From positions 1-47,343 of the forward strand of contig JBFWVT010000037.1 in the NCBI GenBank assembly GCA_050246595.1: a stretch of DNA of 47,343 nucleotides, written 5' to 3'. Of this stretch, positions 23,741-32,984 are shown one piece after another. A program made the translations under genes and the position numbers. Each line of letters opens with the position of its first letter. The first letter of the stretch is position 1. This stretch comes from DATARH01 sp050246595. GTDB lineage: Bacteria > Pseudomonadota > Alphaproteobacteria > ATCC43930 > CGMCC-115725. The notes beneath the pieces are model-generated. The model saw nothing but the letters and a program-made list of their open reading frames with translations. It ran no database searches and was not told the DNA's origin.

Positions 23741-24619
23741 TCAGAGAAAGTCGCGCAGCAGGCCGAGAAACAATTCGAGCTTGTCGTGATGCACCCAATG
23801 TCCGGCGCCCTCGACCGAGACGACCCTGGCATCCCGGAAATACTGCATGCGCCCGTCCTCCTCCGGGTTGCGCGCCCAGCTTTCCTTGCCGTAGACGAGC
23901 AAGGTCGGGCAGCTGATCCGGCTCCACAACTCCTGGATTTCAGTCTGGCTCATCCCGTAGGGGGAATCGGCGCGGACGTAATTGTCGAATTTCCAGCTAT
24001 AGGTGCCGTCCTCGTTCTGGTTGACGCCATATTGCGTCAGGTGGCGCGCCTGCTCGGGCGACAGATGACGGTTGGCCTCCTGCATGCGCTTCAGCGCGTC
24101 TTCGATCGACGCGTAGCGCCGCGGCATGCGGCCGGACAGAGCGCGCTGCTCGGCGACCCATTTCTGCATTCGTTCGGCGATCGGCACGGCCGAGCGCGCC
24201 GCCATCTGTCGCGGGGTCGGCCCGAGCCCCTCGATCGCGACGAGCTTGCGCACCTTTTCCGGAAACACGCCGGTGTAGCGGATCGCGATATTGCCGCCGA
24301 GCGAATGCGCGACGATCGTGACCGGCGCCAGCTCCTGCTGATGGATCAGCTGATCGAGATCGTAGATATAGGCCGAGGTCGAGTAGTTGCCGTCGGGCGA
24401 CCACTGGCTGTCGCCATGGCCGCGCAGATCGGGCGCCAGGACGTGCCACTCACGGCGCAGCGCCGTCGCGACCCAGTCCCAGTTGCGGCAATGGTCGCGC
24501 CCGCCATGAACGAGCAGCAGCGGGGGCGCGGTCGGGTTGCCCCAATCGACATAGTGCAAACGCAGCCGCTGCGAAAAATAGACCCGCGAGGTCGGTCCGG
24601 AACTGTCGAGATCGATCAT
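23741..24619 (-). CDS. Alpha/beta hydrolase
   Basis: Protein of 292 aa, a typical alpha/beta-hydrolase of the epoxide-hydrolase/esterase type. It shows the oxyanion loop LLVHGGRDHCRNWDW (about 35-50), DLRGHGDSQW, the nucleophile elbow IVAHSLGGNIA with Ser, and the terminal catalytic histidine in VEGAGHWVHHDKLE. A helical cap lies between about 130 and 215. The substrate is unknown. It is on the same strand as ispDF, 65 bp upstream, and could be co-transcribed. Confidence 0.88.
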   Translation of the reverse strand: MIDLDSSGPTSRVYFSQRLRLHYVDWGNPTAPPLLLVHGGRDHCRNWDWVATALRREWHVLAPDLRGHGDSQWSPDGNYSTSAYIYDLDQLIHQQELAPVTIVAHSLGGNIAIRYTGVFPEKVRKLVAIEGLGPTPRQMAARSAVPIAERMQKWVAEQRALSGRMPRRYASIEDALKRMQEANRHLSPEQARHLTQYGVNQNEDGTYSWKFDNYVRADSPYGMSQTEIQELWSRISCPTLLVYGKESWARNPEEDGRMQYFRDARVVSVEGAGHWVHHDKLELFLGLLRDFL

Positions 24620-24723
24620 TATGACCTGTCTGCCGCCGCAAGAGAAAACTGCCCCTGCGCGCCAAATCTAGCACGTTGCCGGCTCGCGTCGCCGCCGAAA
24701 CACCGATCCGGGCCGGTCAAGCG

Positions 24724-24773
24724 AAACCCCCGCGTGCGGCGGCCGAGACCGGGCATCGGGCGGGGGTTTTCTA
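24724..24773. terminator. Bidirectional hairpin, probable terminator
   Basis: AAACCCCCGC (24724-24733) pairs with GCGGGGGTTT (24760-24769), a 10-bp stem with a 26-base loop. A TTTT run follows on the plus strand and TTTCGCTT on the minus. On the minus strand it would close a transcript coming from the RDD gene or from the structured stretch at 24785-24960. Confidence 0.5.
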
Positions 24774-24784
24774 TGCGAAGCAGA

Positions 24785-24960
24785 ACCTTCGCGCCCGGTG
24801 CTTAGGACCGGGCTATTCCTTGGGCTTTTCCCTCGGTCGCCGATGCCAAGGGGGTCGGCAACTGCCTACTTTCGGGTGGAGTCATGCTTGCTACACACCC
24901 TCCTGCCAAGTTGACGACGGTTCGAGTGTGGCAGCCTGTCGAAGCCGATGCAAGAGACAA
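24785..24960. ncRNA. Candidate structured RNA in a gene-free stretch
   Basis: The 348-bp gap between the RDD gene and the alpha/beta hydrolase shows no plausible protein but many short complementary arms: GACCG...CGGTC, GCCGA...TCGGC (24839-24859), GGGTGG...CCACCC-like pairs around 24875-24900, and CTGCCA...TGGCAG (24903-24934). A strong hairpin follows at 24724-24769. I compared it by eye with tmRNA, RNase P, SRP and 6S RNA landmarks and could not match any. Strand is undecided. It may be a small RNA or a leader. Confidence 0.3.
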
Positions 24961-24967
24961 TCGGGTT

Positions 24968-25471
24968 TTAAGCGCGCATCAGGGCCAAGCCGCGCGAGCG
25001 CACCATCAGCATGCCCGAAAGAACGTCGTGCAGCGTTCGGTTGCGCTTGTTGATAAGCGCGAATAGCAGGATCAGACAGCCGGTGGCGCCGACGGTCAGA
25101 TAGAACAGCGCCGCATGTGCCAACGCCTGCACAAACCCCGGCCGGTAGCCGTCCCATGAACGCAGTTCGAGATCGAGAAGGCGCATACCGATCGTCGCAC
25201 CGTGCCGACCGCCGACGAGCAGCGTATGATAGGCCAGCGGGATCAGCCCGAACAGAAACCACAAACCCGGACCGAGCACGCCAAAGCTCAACACGGTAAG
25301 CAGCGCGAACACGATCCAGGCCGCGACCAGGATCGCGCCGATCACGCAGATGTCGATCAGATAGGCGACCGTACGACGCCACAGCAAACCGTCGAACAAC
25401 TCGGCATGCGTGGTCGGGTCGGGCATACCGGTGTCGCGGTAGTCCCGGATATGGCTGTATTCGGCCGTCAT
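24968..25471 (-). CDS. RDD-family membrane protein
   Basis: Protein of 167 aa. After a 28-residue cytoplasmic N-terminus, an RDD-like motif region LLWRRTVAYLIDICVIG starts the first membrane helix. Further helices are VLGPGLWFLFGLIPLAYHTLLVGG and AALFYLTVGATGCLILLFALI; the pattern GGRHGATIGMRLLDLE between them is characteristic of RDD proteins. Some RDD proteins act as ion antiporters, but most are unassigned. The ATG at 25471 (MTAEYSH) starts the protein. The 110 bp between it and the next gene hold nothing evident. Confidence 0.85.
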   Translation of the reverse strand: MTAEYSHIRDYRDTGMPDPTTHAELFDGLLWRRTVAYLIDICVIGAILVAAWIVFALLTVLSFGVLGPGLWFLFGLIPLAYHTLLVGGRHGATIGMRLLDLELRSWDGYRPGFVQALAHAALFYLTVGATGCLILLFALINKRNRTLHDVLSGMLMVRSRGLALMRA

Positions 25472-25581
25472 TGCGCCGCCCCGTCCTGGTGTCCTTGGCC
25501 CGATGGAGGGCCGCGCCGTTAGATTGGGGCGAGACACCCGGACGGCAAGCCGCCCGGGCACCATTCAACGACCGATTTACG

Positions 25582-26730
25582 TCAGTTCAGCCCGTACAGC
25601 CGCGCGACGTTGTCGTGCGTGATCTTGCGTTTCACGGTGTCGGAAAACCCGGCGAGGTTGCGCGCCAAGGTCTCGTGCGAATTCGGCCAGATGCAGTCCG
25701 GGTGCGGATAGTCGGCGCCCCAGATGATGTTGTCCTCGCCGACCAGCGGCACGATCGGCTCCAGGTACTGATCCTGCTGGTAGGTGACAAAGCCCTGCCG
25801 CCGGAAATAGTCGCTCGGCTTCATCTTGAAGCCGAGGCTGCGCGCCCGGTCCTCGTATTCGGTGTCGCAGCGGTCGAACACATAGGGGAGCCAGGTCACG
25901 CCCGATTCGGCGAGCACAAAGTTGAAATCGGGGTATTTCTCGCAGGCGCCGGAGGCGAGCAGCGAGGCCAGCACCTCCATCGTATCGAGCTGGAACAGCG
26001 TCGAACGCACCAGCCGCCACTGCGTGAAAACCTCCTTTTCCATCTCCGGGTTGTCGGGGGCGCGCAGCGCCTTGAACCCGGTCGAATGGAACGAGATCGG
26101 GAACTTGCACTCGGCCGAGGACTCCCATACCGCGAACCAGTCCGGATGATAAAGCGGCGGCGAGCAGCGCTTGAAGTGCAGGTCGCCCCCCTTCAGCCCC
26201 ATTTTGGCGCAGCGGCGCACCTCGGCGGCGGCGATCTTCGGATCGGTGTTCGGGATGATGGCCAGCGGAAACACCCGGTTCGGGTCGGAACGCTTCGCGA
26301 AATCGGCGGCCCAATCGTTGTAGCGGGCGTTGACCCAGTTCCGGATCTCGGCGTCGTCGATCAGGTCGTTGACCATCAGACAGCCATAGATGACTTCCTT
26401 GTCGAGCCCGTCGCGGTCGAGGTCGGCGAGGCGCAGTTCCGGGGTGGTCGGGCGCGGTTTTGCTCCCGGATAGCTGTTCCATTCAAAACCGAGCGCGGCC
26501 ATCTCGTCGATATGGTCGAACATGCCCTTCGTGTAGGGCAGGAAACCCGGCCCGACCCCGTTCCACATGCCGCGGTCGATATTGTCGCAGAACCAGTGCT
26601 GCCCGTCGTTGCGCTCCTCGACCCGCGGTACGAGATTTTTCCATTTGGCCGGCGCCTGTGACGACCACAAATCGGTCGGGCAATAGGTCAAGTCTATGTG
26701 ATTGTCGCCCGAAATGATTTTATGCTGCAT
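25582..26730 (-). CDS. Amidohydrolase-family (amidohydrolase_2) metal-dependent hydrolase
   Basis: Protein of 382 aa with a TIM-barrel amidohydrolase pattern: the N-terminal metal motif SGDNHIDL (here HxD, not HxH), a barrel strand with GGDLHF, histidine in ISFHSTGF, and the C-terminal metal aspartate motif IIWGADYPHPDCIWPNS. Relatives are decarboxylases and hydrolases acting on aromatic or cyclic substrates such as ACMSD and gamma-resorcylate decarboxylase. The substrate is unknown. The ATG at 26730 gives the typical start MQHKIISGDNH; ATGs upstream (26772, 26793) are less likely. Confidence 0.85.
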   Translation of the reverse strand: MQHKIISGDNHIDLTYCPTDLWSSQAPAKWKNLVPRVEERNDGQHWFCDNIDRGMWNGVGPGFLPYTKGMFDHIDEMAALGFEWNSYPGAKPRPTTPELRLADLDRDGLDKEVIYGCLMVNDLIDDAEIRNWVNARYNDWAADFAKRSDPNRVFPLAIIPNTDPKIAAAEVRRCAKMGLKGGDLHFKRCSPPLYHPDWFAVWESSAECKFPISFHSTGFKALRAPDNPEMEKEVFTQWRLVRSTLFQLDTMEVLASLLASGACEKYPDFNFVLAESGVTWLPYVFDRCDTEYEDRARSLGFKMKPSDYFRRQGFVTYQQDQYLEPIVPLVGEDNIIWGADYPHPDCIWPNSHETLARNLAGFSDTVKRKITHDNVARLYGLN

Positions 26731-26898
26731 GCCCTCGCGCTCCTCGCTTAAGTCTGTCGGCGGCTTGTGCATCGGTCCGGTCATCCCCGACACACGGCCG
26801 CGAACCCGTAACGTAGCGCGACGCGGGCTTCGCTTTCAACCGCGCTGCGGAATGCTGCGGCGCAGCGCTGGGCTGCGCCGGATCGGTGGCGCCGGATG

Positions 26899-27966
<1,068 letters not shown>

Positions 27967-28024
27967 GGCCTCGCACCCCCGTTATTTCATACCGGGCCTG
28001 CCCGCGCAACGCGCGGCGGAGAGG

Positions 28025-28053
28025 ATGATGTACCCTTTTCGTTCTCTCGTCAA
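28025..28053 (-). promoter_or_regulatory. recA promoter with a LexA-like (SOS) box
   Basis: On the minus strand, TTGACG (28053-28048), a 17-base spacer and CATCAT (28030-28025) form a plausible promoter about 60 bp before the recA ATG. Between them lies GAAC-N7-GTAC (28044-28030), one mismatch from the alphaproteobacterial LexA site GAAC-N7-GAAC. Placement between -35 and -10 is what a repressor site would need. Confidence 0.45.
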
Positions 28054-28198
28054 CATTGCGATCCGGGATAGAGGCGTGGTGGCGGCGGGTGCCGGGTTTG
28101 GCTTGCTCGCGAGCGCGCCACGACGATATAGGGAACGGCAAGGTTGCGCACAGGCGGCATCATTGACATGCATTCGGACGGCGACTAAGGGTTGTACC

Positions 28199-28867
28199 AT
28201 GAAGAGTGCTGCGGGCGACCAGTTACTTGCCTTTGCAAATGGACGACAATATTCGACGATTCTTGCCGATCCGCCATGGCGATTCACCAATCGCACCGGC
28301 AAGATGGCACCAGAGCACCGCAGGCTTTCGCGCTACGGCACACTAACCGCAGCCGAAATTGCGGACCTGCCTGTAGCCAAGATCGCCTTGCCTACATCGC
28401 ATTTATACCTTTGGGTTCCAAATGCTCTGCTCCCAGATGGGTTGCAGGTCATGGCGGCGTGGGGATTTCAGTATAAAACCAACATCGTTTGGCACAAATT
28501 ACGAAAAGATGGGGGATCCGACGGACGGGGCGTCGGCTTCTACTTCAGGAACGTAACTGAGTTGCTATTATTCGGCATCTGCGGCAAGAATGCTCGCACC
28601 CTCGCGCCTGGCCGGCGTCAGGTCAACTATATTGGTACACGGAAAAGGGAACACAGCCGCAAGCCGGATGAACAGTACGATATAATCGAAGCGTGCAGCC
28701 CGGCTCCATACCTCGAACTATTCGCACGAGGAGAGCGTGAGGGGTGGCATGTTTGGGGCAATCAAGCCGATGGTGAGTACGTACCTACTTGGCCTACATA
28801 CCCGCATAACTCGGCTGCATCTGACGCAACTCCTAGGCTTCTTCCTCGGCTTTACCCTCCTCGATGA
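28199..28867 (+). CDS. MT-A70-family DNA adenine-N6 methyltransferase
   Basis: Protein of 222 aa. The catalytic motif DPPW is at residues 24-27 (ILADPPWRF). Other family segments are LPTSHLYLWVPNALLPDGL, WGFQYKTNIVWHK, GRGVGFYFRNVTELLLFG and SRKPDEQYDIIEACSP, ending with LELFARGEREGWHVWGNQ. MT-A70 enzymes methylate adenine N6; bacterial members often partner type II endonucleases. The gene is clearly lower in GC than its neighbours, suggesting transfer. It is convergent with, and overlaps by 35 bp, a BglII-family endonuclease gene carrying a stop. It is divergent from recA. The ATG at 28199 was chosen because the preceding open frame has no family sequence. Confidence 0.88.
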   Translation: MKSAAGDQLLAFANGRQYSTILADPPWRFTNRTGKMAPEHRRLSRYGTLTAAEIADLPVAKIALPTSHLYLWVPNALLPDGLQVMAAWGFQYKTNIVWHKLRKDGGSDGRGVGFYFRNVTELLLFGICGKNARTLAPGRRQVNYIGTRKREHSRKPDEQYDIIEACSPAPYLELFARGEREGWHVWGNQADGEYVPTWPTYPHNSAASDATPRLLPRLYPPR

Positions 28868-29618
28868 GCTGCTCTACAATCGCTGACGGCTCTCCGAAGG
28901 TTACCAGACTGGCCGGCAAACCAATCAGCACCAGCGGGCATGGGTTGCCGACGCCGCGGTGAACCCGATCCTCAAGCTTCCGCCAATGCGTTGTCGCGGC
29001 ACCATATTTGTCCTGCACGAATGCCGCCGACCAAGCCTGTGCAAACGCTGTCGTTCTCCTCGCCCGCCGAGCGTATTCGCCAAGCTGGCGCCGTGTCGGG
29101 CTCAGTCCAACGCGCTGAAGATCCACCGCGGTCTCGATATGGTTTTCGGTGGCAAAACGCAGAACCATTGCGCGCATTTCATCTTGCATTGAAACGCCAC
29201 GCGTGATCAGGATGCCCAGAGATACTGCGCCGTCCGCGTGTCACCGCTTATAATTTTCAAGATCGTGGTCGAAGAATGGATCCTTATTGTTCCATTCGAT
29301 TTCAAGAGCAATAGTGCCTTTTTCAAATCTGGCTATATGATCCACCTCATGAGAGGGGGATTCGCGCGGAACGCCGTCGATAGTGCGTTGAATCTCGAAA
29401 TTATGTTTGATCCATCCATGCGCGTTCAGGGCGCGCCGTAATCGCTGCGTCCCCTTGGTCTCACCACCGCCCGATCCGATGATTTCTTCAATGGGGATCG
29501 TCGACGCGATCAGAATCTCTTCGAGCTGCGCGGCGACCTCGGGAAAGTCGACCTGGAGGATCGCTTCAGCATGAGAGTGGAACTCCACCTGAAACCCGGC
29601 AAGCAGCCTCTCAAACAT
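28833..29618 (-). pseudogene. BglII/BstYI-family type II restriction endonuclease, interrupted by one in-frame TGA
   Basis: Read through a single TGA at 29243-29241, one continuous frame gives a 261-residue protein. Residues 1-125 include a catalytic-site region VDHIARFEKGTIALEIEWN with candidate metal ligands D93, E106 and E108, then DPFFDHDLENYKR. The stop falls at codon 126, and the frame continues with HADGAVSLGILITRG and, near the end, KYGAATTHWRKLEDRV and CPLVLIGLP, all patterns of the BglII family. Frame and downstream codons are otherwise intact, so this is a recent nonsense mutation, a sequencing error or, less likely, readthrough. The ATG at 29618 lies 13 bases after the hisD-like stop. 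Relatives cut AGATCT or RGATCY. Confidence 0.82.
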
Positions 29619-29631
29619 GCTTTGAGTTACT

Positions 29632-30924
29632 CTACTCCGCCGCGTTCTTGCGGCCGTAGCGGCGGACGCGCAGATCGGCCTGCTCTTTGTGGCCCCAGAA
29701 GCGCTCGATCGCGCAGAGCCGGCTGCAATATTCGCCGATCATCGCGCTCGCCTCGGGGGTTTTTATCTCCTGGTAAGTGCAGGTTTTCAGAAACTTGCCG
29801 ACCCACAGCCCGCCCGTATAGCGGGCCGCCCCTTTGGTCGGCAGGGTGTGATTGGTGCCGATTACCTTGTCGCCATAGGAGACGTTGGTTTCGGGACCGA
29901 GAAACAGCGCGCCGTAATTGCGCAGCCGGTCGAGCCAGAGGCGCGGTTCCGATGTCAGCACCTCGACATGCTCGGCGGCGATGCGGTCGGCCTCGGCGGT
30001 CATCTCGTCGTCATCGGCGCACAGGATGATTTCGCCAAAATCGCGCCACGCCACCCCGGCGACATCGGCGGTCGGCAGGGTTTCGAGCTGGCGCGCCGCT
30101 TCGGCGACGACCGCGTGCGCGAGGTTTTCCGAGGTGGTCAGCAGGATCGCCGGCGAGGTCGGTCCGTGCTCGGCCTGGCCCAACAGATCGGTCGCGCACA
30201 TCTCGGCGTCGGCCGAATCGTCGGCGATGACGAGGATTTCGGTCGGACCGGCGAACAGATCGATGCCGACCCTGCCGTAAAGCTGGCGCTTGGCCTCGGC
30301 GACATAGGCGTTGCCCGGTCCGACCAGCATGTCCACCGGGCGGAACGTCTCGGTGCCGAGCGCCATCGCCGCGATCGCCTGCACGCCGCCCAGCACATGG
30401 ATTTCGTCGGCGCCGGCGAGATGCATCGCGGCGATCGTCTCGGGATGCGGCATGCCCCGGTTCGGCGGCGTGCAGGCCGTGATATGGCCAACCCCGGCGA
30501 CCCGCGCCGTGACGATCGACATATGCGCCGAGGCGACCATCGGATAGCGCCCGCCGGGGACGTAACAGCCAACGCTGCCGACCGGGATGTGGCGATGGCC
30601 GAGCACGATGCCGGGCAGGGTCTCGACCTCGACATCGCGCATCGATGCGCGCTGGATCTCGGCGAAATTGCGGATCTGCGCTTGTGCGAAGCGGATGTCG
30701 TCGAGGGTCTGCGCCGGGACCGTCGCGACCATCGCGGCGATGTCGGAATCGGACAGGCGGAAGCTCGGCGGCGACCAGTCATCGAAGCGCTCGCTGAATT
30801 CGCGCACGGCCCGGTCGCCGCGGGCGCGGATATGGGCGATGATCGCCTCGACTGCGGCCCGCGTCCTGGCGTCGGCCTCTTCCTGCTGACCGGCCAGCGC
30901 CGCCGTCTTGATGTGCCGAGGCAT
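29632..30924 (-). CDS. Histidinol dehydrogenase-family NAD-dependent alcohol dehydrogenase (HisD/HpsN-like)
   Basis: Zinc-dependent dehydrogenase of 430 aa. HisD-family landmarks are VGCYVPGGRYPMVASAHM, VGPGNAYVAEAKRQL, DLFAGPTEILVIAD, DLLGQAEHGPTSPA, and HTLPTKGAARYTGGLWVGKF. The last block and the stretch GPETNVSYGDKVIGTN resemble proteins annotated as sulfopropanediol 3-dehydrogenase (HpsN) more than biosynthetic HisD, which also fits the absence of any other histidine gene nearby. AGGAG precedes the ATG at 30924. It may be co-transcribed with the upstream substrate-binding protein. The activity is inferred only. Confidence 0.82.
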   Translation of the reverse strand: MPRHIKTAALAGQQEEADARTRAAVEAIIAHIRARGDRAVREFSERFDDWSPPSFRLSDSDIAAMVATVPAQTLDDIRFAQAQIRNFAEIQRASMRDVEVETLPGIVLGHRHIPVGSVGCYVPGGRYPMVASAHMSIVTARVAGVGHITACTPPNRGMPHPETIAAMHLAGADEIHVLGGVQAIAAMALGTETFRPVDMLVGPGNAYVAEAKRQLYGRVGIDLFAGPTEILVIADDSADAEMCATDLLGQAEHGPTSPAILLTTSENLAHAVVAEAARQLETLPTADVAGVAWRDFGEIILCADDDEMTAEADRIAAEHVEVLTSEPRLWLDRLRNYGALFLGPETNVSYGDKVIGTNHTLPTKGAARYTGGLWVGKFLKTCTYQEIKTPEASAMIGEYCSRLCAIERFWGHKEQADLRVRRYGRKNAAE

Positions 30925-30933
30925 GGATTTCTC

Positions 30934-31902
30934 CTATTCGATGACTTCGTCGGCACGGGCGAAGATCGATTGTGGAACGGTCAGCCCGAGGGTTTTTGCC
31001 GTCTTCATGTTGATCACCAACTCAAACTTGGTCGGTTCCACAACGGGTAGATCGGCCGGGCTGGCACCCTTCAGGATGCGCCCGGTATACCGGCCGACCT
31101 GTCGGTATCCTTCGCTCGGATCAATGCCGTAGCTCATCAGGCCCCCAGCAAGCACGAAGCTGCGAAACGCATAGATCGCGGGCAATCGGTGCTGGCCGAC
31201 CAAGGCGACAATCCGGTTGCGCCTTGTATCGAAGAATGGCGAACCGGCCACAAGTAAAGCTTCGACCTGTTTCAGACTCAACTGCTCAAAAGCCGTGTCC
31301 AACTGCGCGTCGTCCGCGGCATGCCACAGCTCGAGTCGGCTGCCGACTGCCCGGGTGCTTTCTTCCACTTCATGCCGCTGCCGATCGGCCGGCGGGTTAC
31401 GCGGGTCAAGAAGAAGCGCGATCACTGCCGCATTTGGGACGAGATCGTGCAAGAGGCTGAGCCGCTTCGCCTCGAGCTGGGGCATTAGAATGCTGACACC
31501 CGTCATGTTCCCTCCGGGCCGATTGTAGCTGCGTACGAGCTCGAGCTTGACCGGGTCCCCGCCGATCGCGAACACGATTGGGATTGTCGCGGTGGCCCGC
31601 TTAGCGGCTTGCGCCGTCGCCTCCCCGCCCACGGCGGCGATTACGGCGACCCTTCGTCTGACGAGTTCGGAAAGGCGTTCGTATTGGCCATCCGCCCACT
31701 GATATTCGACGACGGCATCGCGCCCCTCGATGTATCCGGCGTCGGCGAGCCCCTGACGGAACGCGGCAACCAATTCCGCGGAATCGGCTTGCGATCGGCT
31801 GCTGAGAAATCCGATCACCGGCGTTCCGGATTGCTGCGCGGCGACTTTCGTCGGCCACCCAGCCGCAGCCGCAGTCATGGTCATGAAGTCGCGCCGTCCC
31901 AT
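30934..31902 (-). CDS. ABC-type substrate-binding protein (ABC_sub_bind family)
   Basis: Periplasmic binding protein of 322 aa of the PF04392 kind common in alphaproteobacteria. A twin-arginine-like start MGRRDFMTMTAAAAG leads into a cleavage region VAAQQ, then PVIGFLSSRSQADS and AFRQGLADAGYIEGRD, VEYQWADGQYERL, IPIVFAIGGDPVKLELV, SYNRPGGNMTGVS and a C-terminal FELVINMKTAKTLGLTVPQS. Family members are usually without their permease genes, as here, and their ligands are unknown. The ATG at 31902 was chosen over a GTG at 31947. It ends 9 bp before the dehydrogenase start. Confidence 0.88.
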   Translation of the reverse strand: MGRRDFMTMTAAAAGWPTKVAAQQSGTPVIGFLSSRSQADSAELVAAFRQGLADAGYIEGRDAVVEYQWADGQYERLSELVRRRVAVIAAVGGEATAQAAKRATATIPIVFAIGGDPVKLELVRSYNRPGGNMTGVSILMPQLEAKRLSLLHDLVPNAAVIALLLDPRNPPADRQRHEVEESTRAVGSRLELWHAADDAQLDTAFEQLSLKQVEALLVAGSPFFDTRRNRIVALVGQHRLPAIYAFRSFVLAGGLMSYGIDPSEGYRQVGRYTGRILKGASPADLPVVEPTKFELVINMKTAKTLGLTVPQSIFARADEVIE

Positions 31903-31960
31903 TCGACGTGAGTGTTGAACCGCCAGTCCGTTGAGGTGCAACACCACCGCAGGGACTCCC

Positions 31961-32509
31961 TTACAGCAGCCCCAACTCCAGTTTGGCTTCCTCGCTCATG
32001 CGGTCGCGGTCCCAGGGCGGGGTCCAGACCAGCTTGACCCGCACATCGCTGACCCCCGGCACCGAGGCGACGGCGTTCTCGACCTCGCCGGGCATGCTCT
32101 GCGCGACCGGGCAGGCCGGGGTCGTCAAGGTCATCTCGACATAGACGATGCCGCCCTGCTTGACGGTCAGCTCGTAGATCAGACCGAGTTCGACGATATT
32201 GACCGGGATTTCCGGGTCGTGAACCGTGCGCAGCGCGTCGAGCACCGGTTCGTACAGCGCCGGGTCGTCCTCGCCCTCGGGACGCTCGATGCCCTCGGTC
32301 TCGGGCGGCGGCTCCGGCGCGAAGTCGAAATAGTCGCGCCGGTGTTCGGCTTGCGGTTCCCCCGTTTCCATAACGTCCTGCTCCTTCTCGCGCGTCTTCT
32401 GCTGCGCTTCCGTCGCGACGGCGCGGCGTTCATCCTCGGGACGGCGGTCCGGTCTCGCGTCGCGCAACTTCCTCATCGTGAGGAGCCGTGCGGCGGCCTC
32501 TCGCAGCAT
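31961..32509 (-). CDS. sufT: SufT-like (MIP18/DUF59) Fe-S assembly protein
   Basis: Protein of 182 aa. A charged, low-complexity N-terminal third is followed by the DUF59 domain (about 90-182): LDALRTVHDPEIPVNIVELGLIYEL, then MTLTTPACPVAQSMP with the conserved reactive cysteine, and VKLVWTPPWDRDRMSEEAKLELGLL. SufT-type proteins help deliver or mature Fe-S clusters. The ATG at 32509 is 5 bases after the sufU stop with GGAG upstream; an ATG at 32533 overlapping sufU is an alternative. It is the last gene of the suf operon. Confidence 0.88.
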   Translation of the reverse strand: MLREAAARLLTMRKLRDARPDRRPEDERRAVATEAQQKTREKEQDVMETGEPQAEHRRDYFDFAPEPPPETEGIERPEGEDDPALYEPVLDALRTVHDPEIPVNIVELGLIYELTVKQGGIVYVEMTLTTPACPVAQSMPGEVENAVASVPGVSDVRVKLVWTPPWDRDRMSEEAKLELGLL

Positions 32510-32513
32510 GCCC

Positions 32514-32984
32514 CTACTCCGTCTTGACGGCATCGCCGGCTAGGCCGGATTTCAGCGCCGCCTCAAAGGCGTGCCACGGCAGGGTCGCGCATTTGACGCG
32601 CACCGGGTAGGCCTTGACCCCGGTCAGCGGTTCGAGCCGCTCGACCTCGTCCTGCAACACCTCCGGCGCCTCTGCGGCAGAGCCGCCGGTGACCTTCGCA
32701 TGGAACTGCGCGAACAGAGCGCGCGCCTCGTCGAGCGTTTTGCCTTTCAGCACCTCGGTCATCAGCGACGACGACGCGGTCGAGATCGCGCAGCCGCGCC
32801 CCTCAAAGCTGACCTCGTCGATCCTGTCGCCGTTGACCGCGAGATAGACCGTGACCCGGTCGCCGCACAGCGGATTGTGGCCGCGCGCCAGATGCGTCGG
32901 ATGAGGGAGCGCGTGGAAATTGCGCGGATGGCGGCCGTGGTCGAGGATGATGTCCTGGTAGAGTTCGCGCAGATCGTCGCTCAT
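32514..32984 (-). CDS. sufU: SufU/IscU-type Fe-S scaffold or sulfur-transfer protein
   Basis: Protein of 156 aa with three conserved cysteines: HNPLCGDRV (about 40), EGRGCAIS (about 65) and RVKCATLPWHAF (about 130). D in CGD and the 18-20 residue insertion between the second and third Cys regions are typical of SufU rather than IscU. SufU accepts sulfur from SufS, through zinc-dependent exchange in Firmicutes. Its ATG overlaps the sufS stop (ATGA), giving tight coupling. Confidence 0.9.
   Translation of the reverse strand: MSDDLRELYQDIILDHGRHPRNFHALPHPTHLARGHNPLCGDRVTVYLAVNGDRIDEVSFEGRGCAISTASSSLMTEVLKGKTLDEARALFAQFHAKVTGGSAAEAPEVLQDEVERLEPLTGVKAYPVRVKCATLPWHAFEAALKSGLAGDAVKTE

Noticed and set aside
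24785..24960. tRNA, tmRNA, SRP, RNase P or 6S RNA
   Set aside because: GGTTCGAGT looks like a T-loop but the flanking arms do not pair; the landmark motifs of the other RNAs are absent by eye.
29241..29243. TGA as a selenocysteine codon in the endonuclease
   Set aside because: No family member has Sec there, the position is not catalytic, and no SECIS-like hairpin is evident just downstream.
29632..30924. Biosynthetic hisD
   Set aside because: No histidine genes nearby, and the motifs resemble HpsN-type proteins, so no hisD symbol was given.
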